NCBI RefSeq assembly: GCF_020687165.1 | Contig: NZ_JAJEQC010000006.1 | Origin: Hominenteromicrobium mulieris | Lineage (GTDB): Bacteria; Bacillota; Clostridia; Oscillospirales; Acutalibacteraceae | Reading direction: 5' to 3' (one strand) | Length of the DNA stretch: 64,000 nt | In this document: one piece after another, positions 50,436-58,686 of the stretch | Layout: each line of letters opens with the position of its first letter | Numbering within the stretch: position 1 is the stretch's first letter | The notes under the pieces: model-generated | Seen by the model: only the letters and a program-made list of their open reading frames with translations | The model's database searches: none | What the model was told of the DNA's origin: nothing | Program-made: the position numbers and the translations under genes

Positions 50436-52334
50436 TTAGCTTTCACCGTTCTCCGTTTTTTCGCGGTGGATGCGCAGCAAAGTGAAGCCGAACGGCGGCA
50501 GCTTGAAATCGCCGCCTGCGGGGTTCGGGTACGGTGCGCCGAAAATAAACTCTGCATTGTCAAGATGCAGCCCCGGAATGACCGCGTTTTCCATGCTGCG
50601 GTTCACGGCAACGAACAGCGCGTCCTCGCCGCCTTCCGTTTCTACATAGCGCTCAAACGAAAGCACATTGTCGTGTGCATAAACACTGCGCAGGCCGCCG
50701 TCCTTTAAAATGTCGCCGTGCTCCTGCCGCAGCAGGCCGAGGTAGCGGTACCATGCGATAAGGTCTTCATCCTCGTGTCCCCACGGGTAGCATGCGCGGT
50801 TGAACGGGTCGCGGTAGCCCTCCATACCGGCTTCGTCGCCGTAGTAGATGCACGGCACGCCCGGCAGCATAAACTGCAACAACGCGGCAAGGCGTATGCG
50901 CTCAAGGCCGGTTTCGCGCTGCTCCGGGGAGAGCGTGTGCGCGCTTTGCCACTCGCGGCCGCGGCTGCCCGCCGGTTCTCCGCCGAGCACCGTCAAAGCG
51001 CGCTCCGTATCGTGCGTGCCGATGTGGTTCATCAGAATGCGTAAGACCTGCGGCGGGTAGTTTTCCACGATGGTCTCAATGCGATCCATAATGAGCGACG
51101 CATGCTCACCGAGCAGAAACCCGAGGATTGCATCGCGAAACGGGTAGTTCATCACGCTGTCCAGCTGCCCGCCCAGCAGATACCGGCGGTGCACGCCGTA
51201 AGCCGTTTTGTTGGAGGCGTCTTCCCACACTTCGCCGAGCACCATGGCGTTTTCATCCTGCGCTTTCGCGGCGCGGTTCAGGCGGTCAATAAAGCCGTCC
51301 GGCAGTTCGTCGGCAACGTCCAAGCGCCAGCCGGAAGCACCGGCCTCAAGCCAATGCCGGATGATGCCGTCTTCACCGTTGATATAGTTGTCATACGCGG
51401 GATTTTCCTCGCGCACATTCGGCAGCGTGATGAAATTCCACCAACATTCGTAGTCGTTCGGCCAGCTCCGAAAGCTGTACCACGGGTAATACGGGGAAGA
51501 CTGCGAGCGGTACGCACCGCCGTCGCCGTAGCGGCCCTCGCGGTTAAAATAAATGCTGTCGCTGCCCGTGTGGTTGAAAACGCCGTCGAGCAAAACGTGA
51601 ATGTTGCGCTCTTTCGCCGCCGCGCACAGCGAGCGGAAGTCTTCCTCATCGCCGAGCAGCGGGTCAATTTTCTCATAGTTCGCCGTGTCGTAACGGTGGT
51701 TGGAGTGCGATTCAAAAATGGGGTTCAGATAAATGCAGGTCACGCCGAGAGACGCTAAATAATCGAGTTTTTCCTCGATGCCCTTTAAGTCACCGCCGAA
51801 AAAATCCGAGTTTGTCACAATGCCCTGTGCGTTCGGCTTCCAGTCCGGCTGGTCAAGCCAGTTTTCATGCAGCGTGCGGTCTGCCGGAACGTTTTCTTTC
51901 GCTTTGCCGGAGGACGCAAAACGGTCCGGGAAGATTTGATACAAAATGCCGCCCGCAAGCCAGTCCGGCGTTTTATATGCACCGTCGTACACGGTCAGCT
52001 GCCAGTCTTCACGTGCACCGGCGCGCGCCTCGCCGCCGAGGTCCTTTTTAAGGACAGAGCGCCCACGCGATGTGCGCAGCTCAAAATGATAGAAGTAAAG
52101 CCCCGTTTTCTGCGGCGTAAAGTGGCACTCCCACCACTCATAGTCATTGCCGTTCATGCCGCACCAGAACATATCAAGGCACTCAATGCGGTTATCCGGG
52201 TGCTGCACCAAAAGGTAGGAGGCAGAGCACTGCATGTCGCGCGGCAGCGTAATTTTAAAGTGCACACGCGTGCCGTCTGCCACAGCGCCCAGCGGGCTGC
52301 GGTGTATGGAATTTCTGGAATTAAATAGCGTCAT
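50436..52334 (-). CDS. GH13 alpha-glucan hydrolase (neopullulanase/cyclomaltodextrinase-like)
   Basis: 632 residues, no signal peptide, so cytosolic. An N-terminal beta-domain (residues ~1-110; CBM34-like) is followed by a GH13 TIM barrel. Conserved regions are VLLDGVFNHTG, ASGWRLDVADE (nucleophile Asp), VLGEVWED (acid/base Glu) and LMNHIGTHDTER. FPDRFASS and the large N-terminal domain suggest neopullulanase, maltogenic amylase or cyclomaltodextrinase activity on imported maltodextrins. ATG 52334 is preferred for CAGGAGAG upstream. Glycogen phosphorylase precedes it, so the pair handles alpha-glucans. Confidence 0.92.
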   Translation of the reverse strand: MTLFNSRNSIHRSPLGAVADGTRVHFKITLPRDMQCSASYLLVQHPDNRIECLDMFWCGMNGNDYEWWECHFTPQKTGLYFYHFELRTSRGRSVLKKDLGGEARAGAREDWQLTVYDGAYKTPDWLAGGILYQIFPDRFASSGKAKENVPADRTLHENWLDQPDWKPNAQGIVTNSDFFGGDLKGIEEKLDYLASLGVTCIYLNPIFESHSNHRYDTANYEKIDPLLGDEEDFRSLCAAAKERNIHVLLDGVFNHTGSDSIYFNREGRYGDGGAYRSQSSPYYPWYSFRSWPNDYECWWNFITLPNVREENPAYDNYINGEDGIIRHWLEAGASGWRLDVADELPDGFIDRLNRAAKAQDENAMVLGEVWEDASNKTAYGVHRRYLLGGQLDSVMNYPFRDAILGFLLGEHASLIMDRIETIVENYPPQVLRILMNHIGTHDTERALTVLGGEPAGSRGREWQSAHTLSPEQRETGLERIRLAALLQFMLPGVPCIYYGDEAGMEGYRDPFNRACYPWGHEDEDLIAWYRYLGLLRQEHGDILKDGGLRSVYAHDNVLSFERYVETEGGEDALFVAVNRSMENAVIPGLHLDNAEFIFGAPYPNPAGGDFKLPPFGFTLLRIHREKTENGES

Positions 52335-52356
52335 CGGTAAACTCTCCTGCATGAAG

Positions 52357-52388
52357 AAGCAGGGCACTACGACCGCAGCGCCCTGCTT
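52357..52388 (-). terminator. hairpin between glgP and the GH13 gene
   Basis: AAGCAGGGC (52357-52365) pairs with GCCCTGCTT (52380-52388). On the minus strand it is followed by a pyrimidine-rich CTTC, so termination may be partial, leaving read-through into the GH13 gene. Confidence 0.6.
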
Positions 52389-52409
52389 TTTACATAAACT
52401 TACGTGATA

Positions 52410-54839
52410 TTACTTCTTTTTCGTCTCGGCTTTCGTCTCGACCGGCTTTGCGAGCCAAATGGTGTTCGCATAATCGCGGATGGCGCGGTCGGCAGCGAAA
52501 ATACCTGCCTTTGCGGTGTTGACAAGGGACATAGAGTTCCACTTGGTCTGGTCCTTATAAAGCTGTTCGGCTTTCTGCTGTGCATGGCTGTAAGAAGCAA
52601 AGTCTGCAAGCGCCATGTACTGGTCAACGTTGAGGAGTGCCTGGTGCAGGTTCTGGAACGTCTTGCCGTTAAAGCCCTGGCCGAGAGCATCCATCGCCTT
52701 GCGAATGATGTCGTTGTGCTCGTACTGGTTTCTCGGGTTGTAGCCGGAAGCGCGCAGGCTGTTGACCTCGGGCGTCGTCATGCCGAAGAGGATGATGTTG
52801 TCGTCGCCCACTGCGTCGTGAATTTCCACGTTCGCGCCGTCCAGTGTGCCGAGGGTGATGGCGCCGTTGATCATAAACTTCATGTTGGAGGTGCCGGAAG
52901 CCTCTGTACCCGCAAGGGAGATCTGTTCGCTGATCTCTGCCGCCGGGGTGAGCAGCTCTGCCCAGGATACGCAGTAGTTTTCAACGAAGATGACGCGCAG
53001 CTTCTGGTTGACGCGCGGGTCGTTGTTGATGGTATCGGCAAGGCAGACGATGAACTGGAGAATTTCCTTTGCGAAATAGTAGCCCGGGGCTGCCTTTGCG
53101 CCGAAGAAGAACGTGTGCGGGGTATAATCCGCGTTCGGGTTTTCGAGCAACCACTGGTATACGGAGAGAATATGCAGCGCATTCATGTGCTGGCGCTTGT
53201 ACTCGTGCAGACGCTTGACCTGTACGTCGAAAATGCTGTTCGGGTCAACGATCTGGCCCTGCGTGCGCTTAACGTGCTCGGCAAGGCGCTGCTTGTTGTG
53301 CAGCTTGATCTCGGCAAGCTTCTTCTGCACGGAGGTATCGTCCTTATACTTCATCAGCTTCTCAAGCTGAGCAGCATCGTGGATGAAGCCGTCGCCTGTC
53401 AACTCGGTGATAAGGGAAGCAAGCTCCGGGTTCGACTGGTTCAGCCAGCGGCGATGTGCAATGCCGTTTGTGACGTTCTTAAATTTATTCGGCCACTCGG
53501 TGTAGAAGTCGTGGAACACGCTGTCCTTCAAAATTTCGCTGTGCAGCGCGGAAACGCCGTTCGTGCTGTGTGTTGCGTATACGGCAAGGTTTGCCATGCG
53601 CACATAGCCGTCGTTCAGCGGGGCCATGCGCCAGATCTTGCCTTCGTCCACGCCCTTTGCACGCATCTCAATCCAGAAGCGGCGATTGATCTCTTCTACA
53701 ATCTGGTAAATACGCGGCAGACGGGATTTGAACAGGTCTGCGCTCCAGCACTCAAGCGCCTCGCTCATAACGGTGTGGTTCGTGTACGCAATGGTGCGGG
53801 TCACAATATCCCAAGCTGCGTCCCACTCGTAGCCGCATTCGTCGAGCATGATGCGCATGAGCTCCGGGATAGCGAGCACGGGGTGCGTGTCATTGAGGTG
53901 GATCGCCGCAAGCTTCGGCAGATCATCAAGGGAGCTATGCGTGTACAGGTGGCGGCGTACGATGTCCTGTACGGAGGCGGAAACGAGGAAGTACTGCTGT
54001 GCAAGGCGCAGGCTCTTGCCCTCGTAGTGGTTGTCTTCCGGATAGAGGACCTTTGTGATGGTCTCTGCCATAGCTTTTTGCTCCATAGCGCGCATATAGT
54101 TGCCGCTGTTGAAGAGCTTCATATCAAATTCGTTGGCTTCCGCACGCCAGATGCGCAGCACAGAAATGCCCTTGCCGTCCATGCCGGAAACATACAAATC
54201 GTACGGGATCGCCATAACGGGGTTATAGTTCTTATGACGTACGGAATGGTAGTGGTCATGCCACTGCTCTTCAATGTAGCCGTCGAAGTGCACCTCAATG
54301 GCGCTTTCGTCGACCTTCTGCATCCAGACCTCGCCGCCCGGAAGCCAGAAGTCCGGCAGCTCCGTCTGCCAACCCTCAACGAGCTTCTGGCGGAAAATAC
54401 CGTATTCATAGCGCAGGGAATAGCCCATGGCCGGGTAGCCCTGTGTTGCAAGGCCGTCAAGGAAGCAGGCGGCAAGACGGCCGAGGCCGCCGTTGCCAAG
54501 GCCGGCGTCCGGCTCCTGTTCGTAAAGGTTATCGAGCTTTACGCCCATTTCGGAAAGTGCTTTGCGGAAGCTGTCCTCGAGACCGAGGTTAAACAGGTTG
54601 TTCTTCAGGGAGCGGCCCAGCAGGAACTCCATGCACAGGTAGTAGATTTGCTTTGTCTCCTGCTTTTCAGCTTCGTGTACAAATTCGTCGCGGCCGCGAA
54701 CGAGCAGGTCGCGCACCACAAGTGCGGATGCTTTGTAGAATTCATCGTCGGAAGCGTTCTTTGCGGAAACGCCGTAAATGTGCGAGAGCTTCTCACGGAT
54801 TGCGCTCTGGACCTGCGCGGGGGTCATCTTGTAATTCAT
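52410..54839 (-). CDS. glgP: glycogen/starch/alpha-glucan phosphorylase
   Basis: 809 residues, normal length. GLGNGGLGRLAACFLDGLAT binds the substrate side, and EASGTSNMKFMINGAITLGT contains the PLP-binding Lys. WPNKFKNVTNGI and VQVKRLHEYKRQ are further family stretches. It releases glucose-1-phosphate from stored or imported glucans. GGAGGACAAAGA precedes the ATG, and a good promoter lies at 54939-54967. A Lys-rich tail (VETKAETKKK) ends the protein. Confidence 0.96.
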   Translation of the reverse strand: MNYKMTPAQVQSAIREKLSHIYGVSAKNASDDEFYKASALVVRDLLVRGRDEFVHEAEKQETKQIYYLCMEFLLGRSLKNNLFNLGLEDSFRKALSEMGVKLDNLYEQEPDAGLGNGGLGRLAACFLDGLATQGYPAMGYSLRYEYGIFRQKLVEGWQTELPDFWLPGGEVWMQKVDESAIEVHFDGYIEEQWHDHYHSVRHKNYNPVMAIPYDLYVSGMDGKGISVLRIWRAEANEFDMKLFNSGNYMRAMEQKAMAETITKVLYPEDNHYEGKSLRLAQQYFLVSASVQDIVRRHLYTHSSLDDLPKLAAIHLNDTHPVLAIPELMRIMLDECGYEWDAAWDIVTRTIAYTNHTVMSEALECWSADLFKSRLPRIYQIVEEINRRFWIEMRAKGVDEGKIWRMAPLNDGYVRMANLAVYATHSTNGVSALHSEILKDSVFHDFYTEWPNKFKNVTNGIAHRRWLNQSNPELASLITELTGDGFIHDAAQLEKLMKYKDDTSVQKKLAEIKLHNKQRLAEHVKRTQGQIVDPNSIFDVQVKRLHEYKRQHMNALHILSVYQWLLENPNADYTPHTFFFGAKAAPGYYFAKEILQFIVCLADTINNDPRVNQKLRVIFVENYCVSWAELLTPAAEISEQISLAGTEASGTSNMKFMINGAITLGTLDGANVEIHDAVGDDNIILFGMTTPEVNSLRASGYNPRNQYEHNDIIRKAMDALGQGFNGKTFQNLHQALLNVDQYMALADFASYSHAQQKAEQLYKDQTKWNSMSLVNTAKAGIFAADRAIRDYANTIWLAKPVETKAETKKK

Positions 54840-54938
54840 TCTTTGTCCTCCATGTGTTATGCGTGAAAAACACGCCAGATTTGTGTTATATGCACAAAAT
54901 TAAATGCGTTTTGATTAAAAAACAAATGGTTTATACCC

Positions 54939-54967
54939 ATTATATACTAAAATCATGAAAAATTCAA
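54939..54967 (-). promoter_or_regulatory. promoter of glgP
   Basis: On the minus strand TTGAAT (54967-54962), 17-base spacer, TATAAT (54944-54939), about 100 bases before the start codon. Confidence 0.75.
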
Positions 54968-55201
54968 GACCAATAGCGGGCGGATAAGCAGAAATTAAAG
55001 CTGTGGCTTTGTATAGTTTCGACAGAAAATATCGGCTTTCGGTATAAACCGGCTGAAAACCGCAGTGCGCCTGCCTTTTTTCGACCTTACACATACCGTA
55101 TACTATTATATAGGGGAAAACAGCGGGTTACAAGTACATTTGTGTAAAATCTGTGCAGATTTTGCAGAAAACCGCCGAAACGCCCGTTTTGCGCGCTTTT
55201 T

Positions 55202-55230
55202 TTGACAAGGCGGGGCTTTTGGTATATAAT
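55202..55230 (+). promoter_or_regulatory. promoter of zapA
   Basis: Perfect consensus TTGACA (55202-55207), 17-base spacer, TATAAT (55225-55230), 54 bases before the start codon. Confidence 0.85.
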
Positions 55231-55283
55231 GCAGAACAGAGTATAACCTGCGTAAAATCGGCGCGGGGAAAGGAATCTGTGCA

Positions 55284-55841
55284 ATGGAAAAAACGAGATT
55301 CAAACTGAATATCTGCGGCGTGGACGTCACCGTTTCCGGCGATGTGGACCGCGACGGTGCAGAAGCCATCGCAGAGCGTGTGCGCGTGCGTATGGAAGAG
55401 GTTTTAAACAACGCCTACGGCGCGACCATAGAGAAAGCGGCGGTCATTGCGGCCATGAACCTGAGCGAGGAGCTTTCCCGCACGGAGGCCGCTTTGAATC
55501 AGGCCCGCGAGGAAGCGAATGCCCTGCGCACAAAGACAAAGGAATTTGCCGGTGCGGACGGCCTGAAGGCCCGCCTTTCCGAAGCGGAAATGAAGCTCGG
55601 CGTTTTGCAGGAAAAGCTGCGCCTTGCCGAAAACCGCGCCGAAGCTGCGGAAAAGGAAGCGGAAAAAGCGAAAGCCGCTGCCCAAAACGCAGCGCACACG
55701 GCAGCTGCAGAACCGCTCGACCTGCCGCCCATCGACCTGCGCAACCCCATGCTGCCCGATTACGGCGACGAAACGGGTCTTGTGAGCTTTTTCGAAAAGG
55801 CAGACGTAAAGGAGACCGCGCGTGAAGACGAAGAAGATTGA
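55284..55841 (+). CDS. zapA: cell division protein ZapA
   Basis: 185 residues. An N-terminal ZapA domain (FKLNICGVDVTVSGDVDRD; AIAERVRVRMEEVLNN; AVIAAMNLSEEL) leads into a long coiled coil (about 65-140; LSEAEMKLGVLQEKLRLAEN) and an acidic tail. ZapA bundles FtsZ filaments. It is longer than the ~100-residue classical form through the coiled coil. GGGAAAGGAATC precedes the ATG. It overlaps the peptidase U32 gene, a pairing common in clostridia. Confidence 0.9.
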   Translation: MEKTRFKLNICGVDVTVSGDVDRDGAEAIAERVRVRMEEVLNNAYGATIEKAAVIAAMNLSEELSRTEAALNQAREEANALRTKTKEFAGADGLKARLSEAEMKLGVLQEKLRLAENRAEAAEKEAEKAKAAAQNAAHTAAAEPLDLPPIDLRNPMLPDYGDETGLVSFFEKADVKETAREDEED

Positions 55842-57903
55842 GGTGCTCGCGCCCGCCGGTAATCCCGCGGCCCTGAAAGCGGCGGTGTTCGCCGGTGCGG
55901 ATGCCGTGTACATGGGCGGCTCGCTGTTTTCCGCCAGGGCATCGGCGGTGAATTTTTCGCGTGAAGAAATGCGGGAAGCGGTGCTTTTTGCCCGCGAGCG
56001 CAATGTGCGCGTGTACGTCACGGTTAACACGCTTTTAAAAGATGACGAACTTCCCGAAGCGCTCGATTTCTGCAAGTTTCTGTGTTCTGTTCCCGTAGAC
56101 GGCATTTTGATCCAGGACATGGGCCTGTTTAATATTCTGCGCGAAGCCTGCCCCGAGATGCCTTTGCACGCCTCTACCCAGATGAGCCTGCACACGCCCG
56201 GCGGCGCGGCCTTATTAAAAGAACTCGGTGCGTCCCGCGTTGTTTTGGCGCGTGAGATGTCTTTGAAAGAAATCGAAGAAGTCTCCAAAAAGACCGATGT
56301 GGAGCTTGAAGCTTTCGTGCACGGCGCGCTGTGCATGTCGCTTTCCGGCCAGTGCTATTTCAGCGCCATGCTCGGCGGCCGCAGCGGCAACCGTGGGCGC
56401 TGTGCTCAAACCTGCCGTCTGCCGTTTGCCGCGCCCGGTGGCACGGGGCACGACCTCAGTTTAAAGGACATGTCGTTCATCAACCACATCGAAACGCTGC
56501 ATAACGCCGGCGTATGTTCCGCAAAGATCGAGGGTCGCATGAAGCGGCCGGAATACGTGGCGGCGGCAGTCGCGGCGTGCCGAAAAGCGGCAGACGGCGA
56601 GTCTGTGCCGGAAAACCTGCTCGAACATTTAAACGCGGTGTTCTCGCGCTCCGGCTTTACGGATGGCTATCTGTCCGCCCACAGAGGACGCGTTATGTTC
56701 GGCACCCGCACAAAGGAAGACGTGGAGAGCGCAAATTCCGCCGTGTTCGCGCAGCTGCATACTTTATATAAAAACGAAGCGCAGCGTGTGCCGGTGACAT
56801 TCACATTAAGCGCCTTTGCGGGCAAAAACCCGCGCGTCACAGTCTCGGACGGCGAAAACGAAGCGGTCGTCACGGCAGAAGACTGCGTATGCGAAACGGC
56901 GCAGAAGCTGCCTGTCAACACCGAACGCTGGGAGCAGCAGTTAAGAAAAACCGGCGGCACGCCGTATTTGTGCAAAGCGGTGCAGATCGACACCGATGAA
57001 AAAACCGCATTGCCCATTTCCGTTTTGAATGGTCTGCGCCGTGAAGCGCTGGAAAAGCTCGGCGAACAGCGCCGCGAAAAGCCCGCCGTATCGTTTAAAG
57101 CTATTCCGCTCGATACGCGTACACATGGTGAAAGCGGACGGCCTAAACTCCGTGCGTTCTTCAAAGACTGTGCGCAGGTGCCGGAAAATATTTCCATGCT
57201 GGAAGCGGTCATTCTGCCGCTCGATGCCGACGAAGCGACGCGCACGCGCTGCAAAAACGCGGGTATCAGCGTGATCCTCGCTCTGCCGCGTGCACTGTGG
57301 GGCATTGAAAACGTAGTGCGCGCACGCATGAAAGCGTGCAAAGCCATGGGCTATACGCACTTTTATTGCGGCAATCTCGGTGCGCTCGCCCTGTGCAAGG
57401 AACTTGGTGTGTCCGCGCACGGCGGATTTTCGCTCAATGTATTCAATACGGAATGCCTGCGCTTTTTTGAAGAATTCGGCTTAGACGATACCGAGCTTTC
57501 GTTTGAACTGACCGGCGACGAAATTCGCGGTCTCGGCGGCGAGCTGCCGCGCGGAATTTTGCTCTACGGCCGTCAGCCCCTGATGCTCACGCGCAACTGC
57601 CCGCTTGCAAATTCGCCGAAGGGCTGCTTAAACTGCAAGCATGCGGGCAAAATCCGTGACCGCAAGGGCGTGGAGTTTCCCGTGCACTGCACGCGTTTTG
57701 AGGGTAAAACCGTGTATTCCGAGGTCTTTAACAGCGTGCCGCTCGTGCTCTTTGACCGCCCCGTTTCAAATGTCGATTTCGGTGTTTTGCGCTTCTCTGT
57801 GGAAAACGCCGTGGAAACGCAGGCGATTTTAGACGCTGTCGTTCGTCATGAAAAGCCGCATTCCGACTGCACCCGAGGACTTTTCCTCCGCGGTGTGCTT
57901 TGA
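55822..57903 (+). CDS. peptidase U32 family protein with DUF3656 region
   Basis: 693 residues. IEVLAPAGNPAALKAAVFAG begins the U32 barrel, and LEAFVHGALCMSLSGQCYFS with GRSGNRGRCAQTCRLPF is the cysteine-rich family signature. More Cys (CPLANSPKGCLNCKHAG; FPVHCTRFEG) lie near the end and could bind an Fe-S cluster. The middle (about 320-430) fits the DUF3656 insert. Relatives include RlhA (23S rRNA C2501 hydroxylation) and YhbU; a hydroxylase role is more likely than proteolysis. GTG start with AAAGGAGA upstream, overlapping zapA by 20 bases. Confidence 0.9.
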   Translation: MKTKKIEVLAPAGNPAALKAAVFAGADAVYMGGSLFSARASAVNFSREEMREAVLFARERNVRVYVTVNTLLKDDELPEALDFCKFLCSVPVDGILIQDMGLFNILREACPEMPLHASTQMSLHTPGGAALLKELGASRVVLAREMSLKEIEEVSKKTDVELEAFVHGALCMSLSGQCYFSAMLGGRSGNRGRCAQTCRLPFAAPGGTGHDLSLKDMSFINHIETLHNAGVCSAKIEGRMKRPEYVAAAVAACRKAADGESVPENLLEHLNAVFSRSGFTDGYLSAHRGRVMFGTRTKEDVESANSAVFAQLHTLYKNEAQRVPVTFTLSAFAGKNPRVTVSDGENEAVVTAEDCVCETAQKLPVNTERWEQQLRKTGGTPYLCKAVQIDTDEKTALPISVLNGLRREALEKLGEQRREKPAVSFKAIPLDTRTHGESGRPKLRAFFKDCAQVPENISMLEAVILPLDADEATRTRCKNAGISVILALPRALWGIENVVRARMKACKAMGYTHFYCGNLGALALCKELGVSAHGGFSLNVFNTECLRFFEEFGLDDTELSFELTGDEIRGLGGELPRGILLYGRQPLMLTRNCPLANSPKGCLNCKHAGKIRDRKGVEFPVHCTRFEGKTVYSEVFNSVPLVLFDRPVSNVDFGVLRFSVENAVETQAILDAVVRHEKPHSDCTRGLFLRGVL

Positions 57904-57904
57904 T

Positions 57905-58024
57905 TGTGGAAAACTCGGTGGAAAGTGTTTAGAACTTTCTTTTTGAACAGATTGTGAACTCAAAAAAGCCGCAGAAATAAGCCGTTTTTCATTTTCCACA
58001 GCGCTGTGGAAACAGTTATCCACA
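57905..58024 (+). promoter_or_regulatory. cluster of DnaA-box-like 9-mers upstream of dut
   Basis: Four sites in 120 bases: TGTGGAAAA (57905-57913, reverse orientation of TTTTCCACA), TTTTCCACA (57992-58000), TGTGGAAAC (58005-58013, reverse) and an exact consensus TTATCCACA (58016-58024). The two middle ones form a 20-bp perfect palindrome, TTTCCACAGCGCTGTGGAAA (57993-58012). This suggests a DnaA-binding region, perhaps regulating dut or acting as a replication control site. Confidence 0.55.
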
Positions 58025-58096
58025 ATGAGGGAAAACCGGGAAAAAGTGTGAAAAACGGGAATTTTTGGGATACTGTATATAGACAAGGAGCAAAAA

Positions 58097-58546
58097 ATGG
58101 AACAAAATATGGTTTTAAAACTGATGCGTGTGCGCGAAGGTGCGATCATCCCGAAGCAGGCGACGGCGGGCAGCGCGGGCTATGACCTGTGCGCGTGTAT
58201 GGACGCCCCGCAGACGATCGAGCCGGGCGAGCGCTGCGTATTTCCGAGTGGACTTGCGGCGGAGATCCCCGCGGGCACGGCAGGCTTCGTTTTCACTCGC
58301 AGCGGTCTCGGCATCAAAAAGGGCATTCATGTCACGAACGGTGTCGGTGTCATCGACAGCGATTACCGCGGCGAAATCCAGATCGGCCTGCACAATCTCA
58401 GCGCGGAGCCGTACACGGTGCAGCCGGGCGAGCGCATCGCGCAAATGATTATTATGCCGTATTTTGCGCCGGTGATTGAGGAGGTCACATCTCTAACGGA
58501 GACTGACCGCGGTGCGGGTGGATTCGGAAGCACGGGGACAAAATAA
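58097..58546 (+). CDS. dut: dUTP diphosphatase
   Basis: 149 residues, all five dUTPase motifs visible: AGYDLCA, RSGLGIK, GVIDSDYRGEIQIGL, GERIAQMII and the C-terminal RGAGGFGSTG. It hydrolyses dUTP to dUMP, keeping uracil out of DNA and supplying thymidylate precursors. AAGGAGCAAAAA precedes the ATG. The upstream region contains the DnaA-box cluster. A possible terminator overlaps the promoter of mreB. Confidence 0.95.
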   Translation: MEQNMVLKLMRVREGAIIPKQATAGSAGYDLCACMDAPQTIEPGERCVFPSGLAAEIPAGTAGFVFTRSGLGIKKGIHVTNGVGVIDSDYRGEIQIGLHNLSAEPYTVQPGERIAQMIIMPYFAPVIEEVTSLTETDRGAGGFGSTGTK

Positions 58547-58558
58547 ATTTTCAAATTG

Positions 58559-58604
58559 CGGCGGTATTCACGATTTTTCGGTTGAAGCTCCGCCGCTGTT
58601 TTGT
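58559..58604 (+). terminator. possible terminator of dut
   Basis: GCGGCGG (58559-58565) and CCGCCGC (58590-58596) can pair with a 24-base loop, followed by TGTTTTGTT. The long loop lowers confidence. Confidence 0.4.
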
Positions 58605-58610
58605 TATACT
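58582..58610 (+). promoter_or_regulatory. promoter of the mreBCD operon
   Basis: TTGAAG (58582-58587), 17-base spacer, TATACT (58605-58610); start codon at 58687. Confidence 0.7.
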
Positions 58611-58686
58611 GAATAAGTATGAGTATCGTGCGCCGCAAAGACGTGCGGCTTGCCAAAGTTTTACCCGTTTCGGGAGGTCTTATCCT

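Larger units (their letters stand above)
54840..55283. other. divergent intergenic region between glgP and zapA
   Basis: 444 bases holding the two outward-facing promoters listed separately and a TTCGACA heptamer (55018-55024) like a 0A box. Between them is an inverted-repeat-like stretch with CGGCTTTCGG and CCGGCTG (about 55030-55060). No gene or known RNA was recognised. Confidence 0.5.

Noticed and set aside
52404..54866. Long plus-strand open frame opposite glgP
   Set aside because: Same explanation: antisense shadow of a well-identified 809-residue phosphorylase with all family motifs on the minus strand.
57905..58024. DnaA-box cluster as chromosomal origin
   Set aside because: No dnaA, dnaN, recF, gyrB or rpmH nearby and no obvious AT-rich unwinding element; kept only as a DnaA-binding region.
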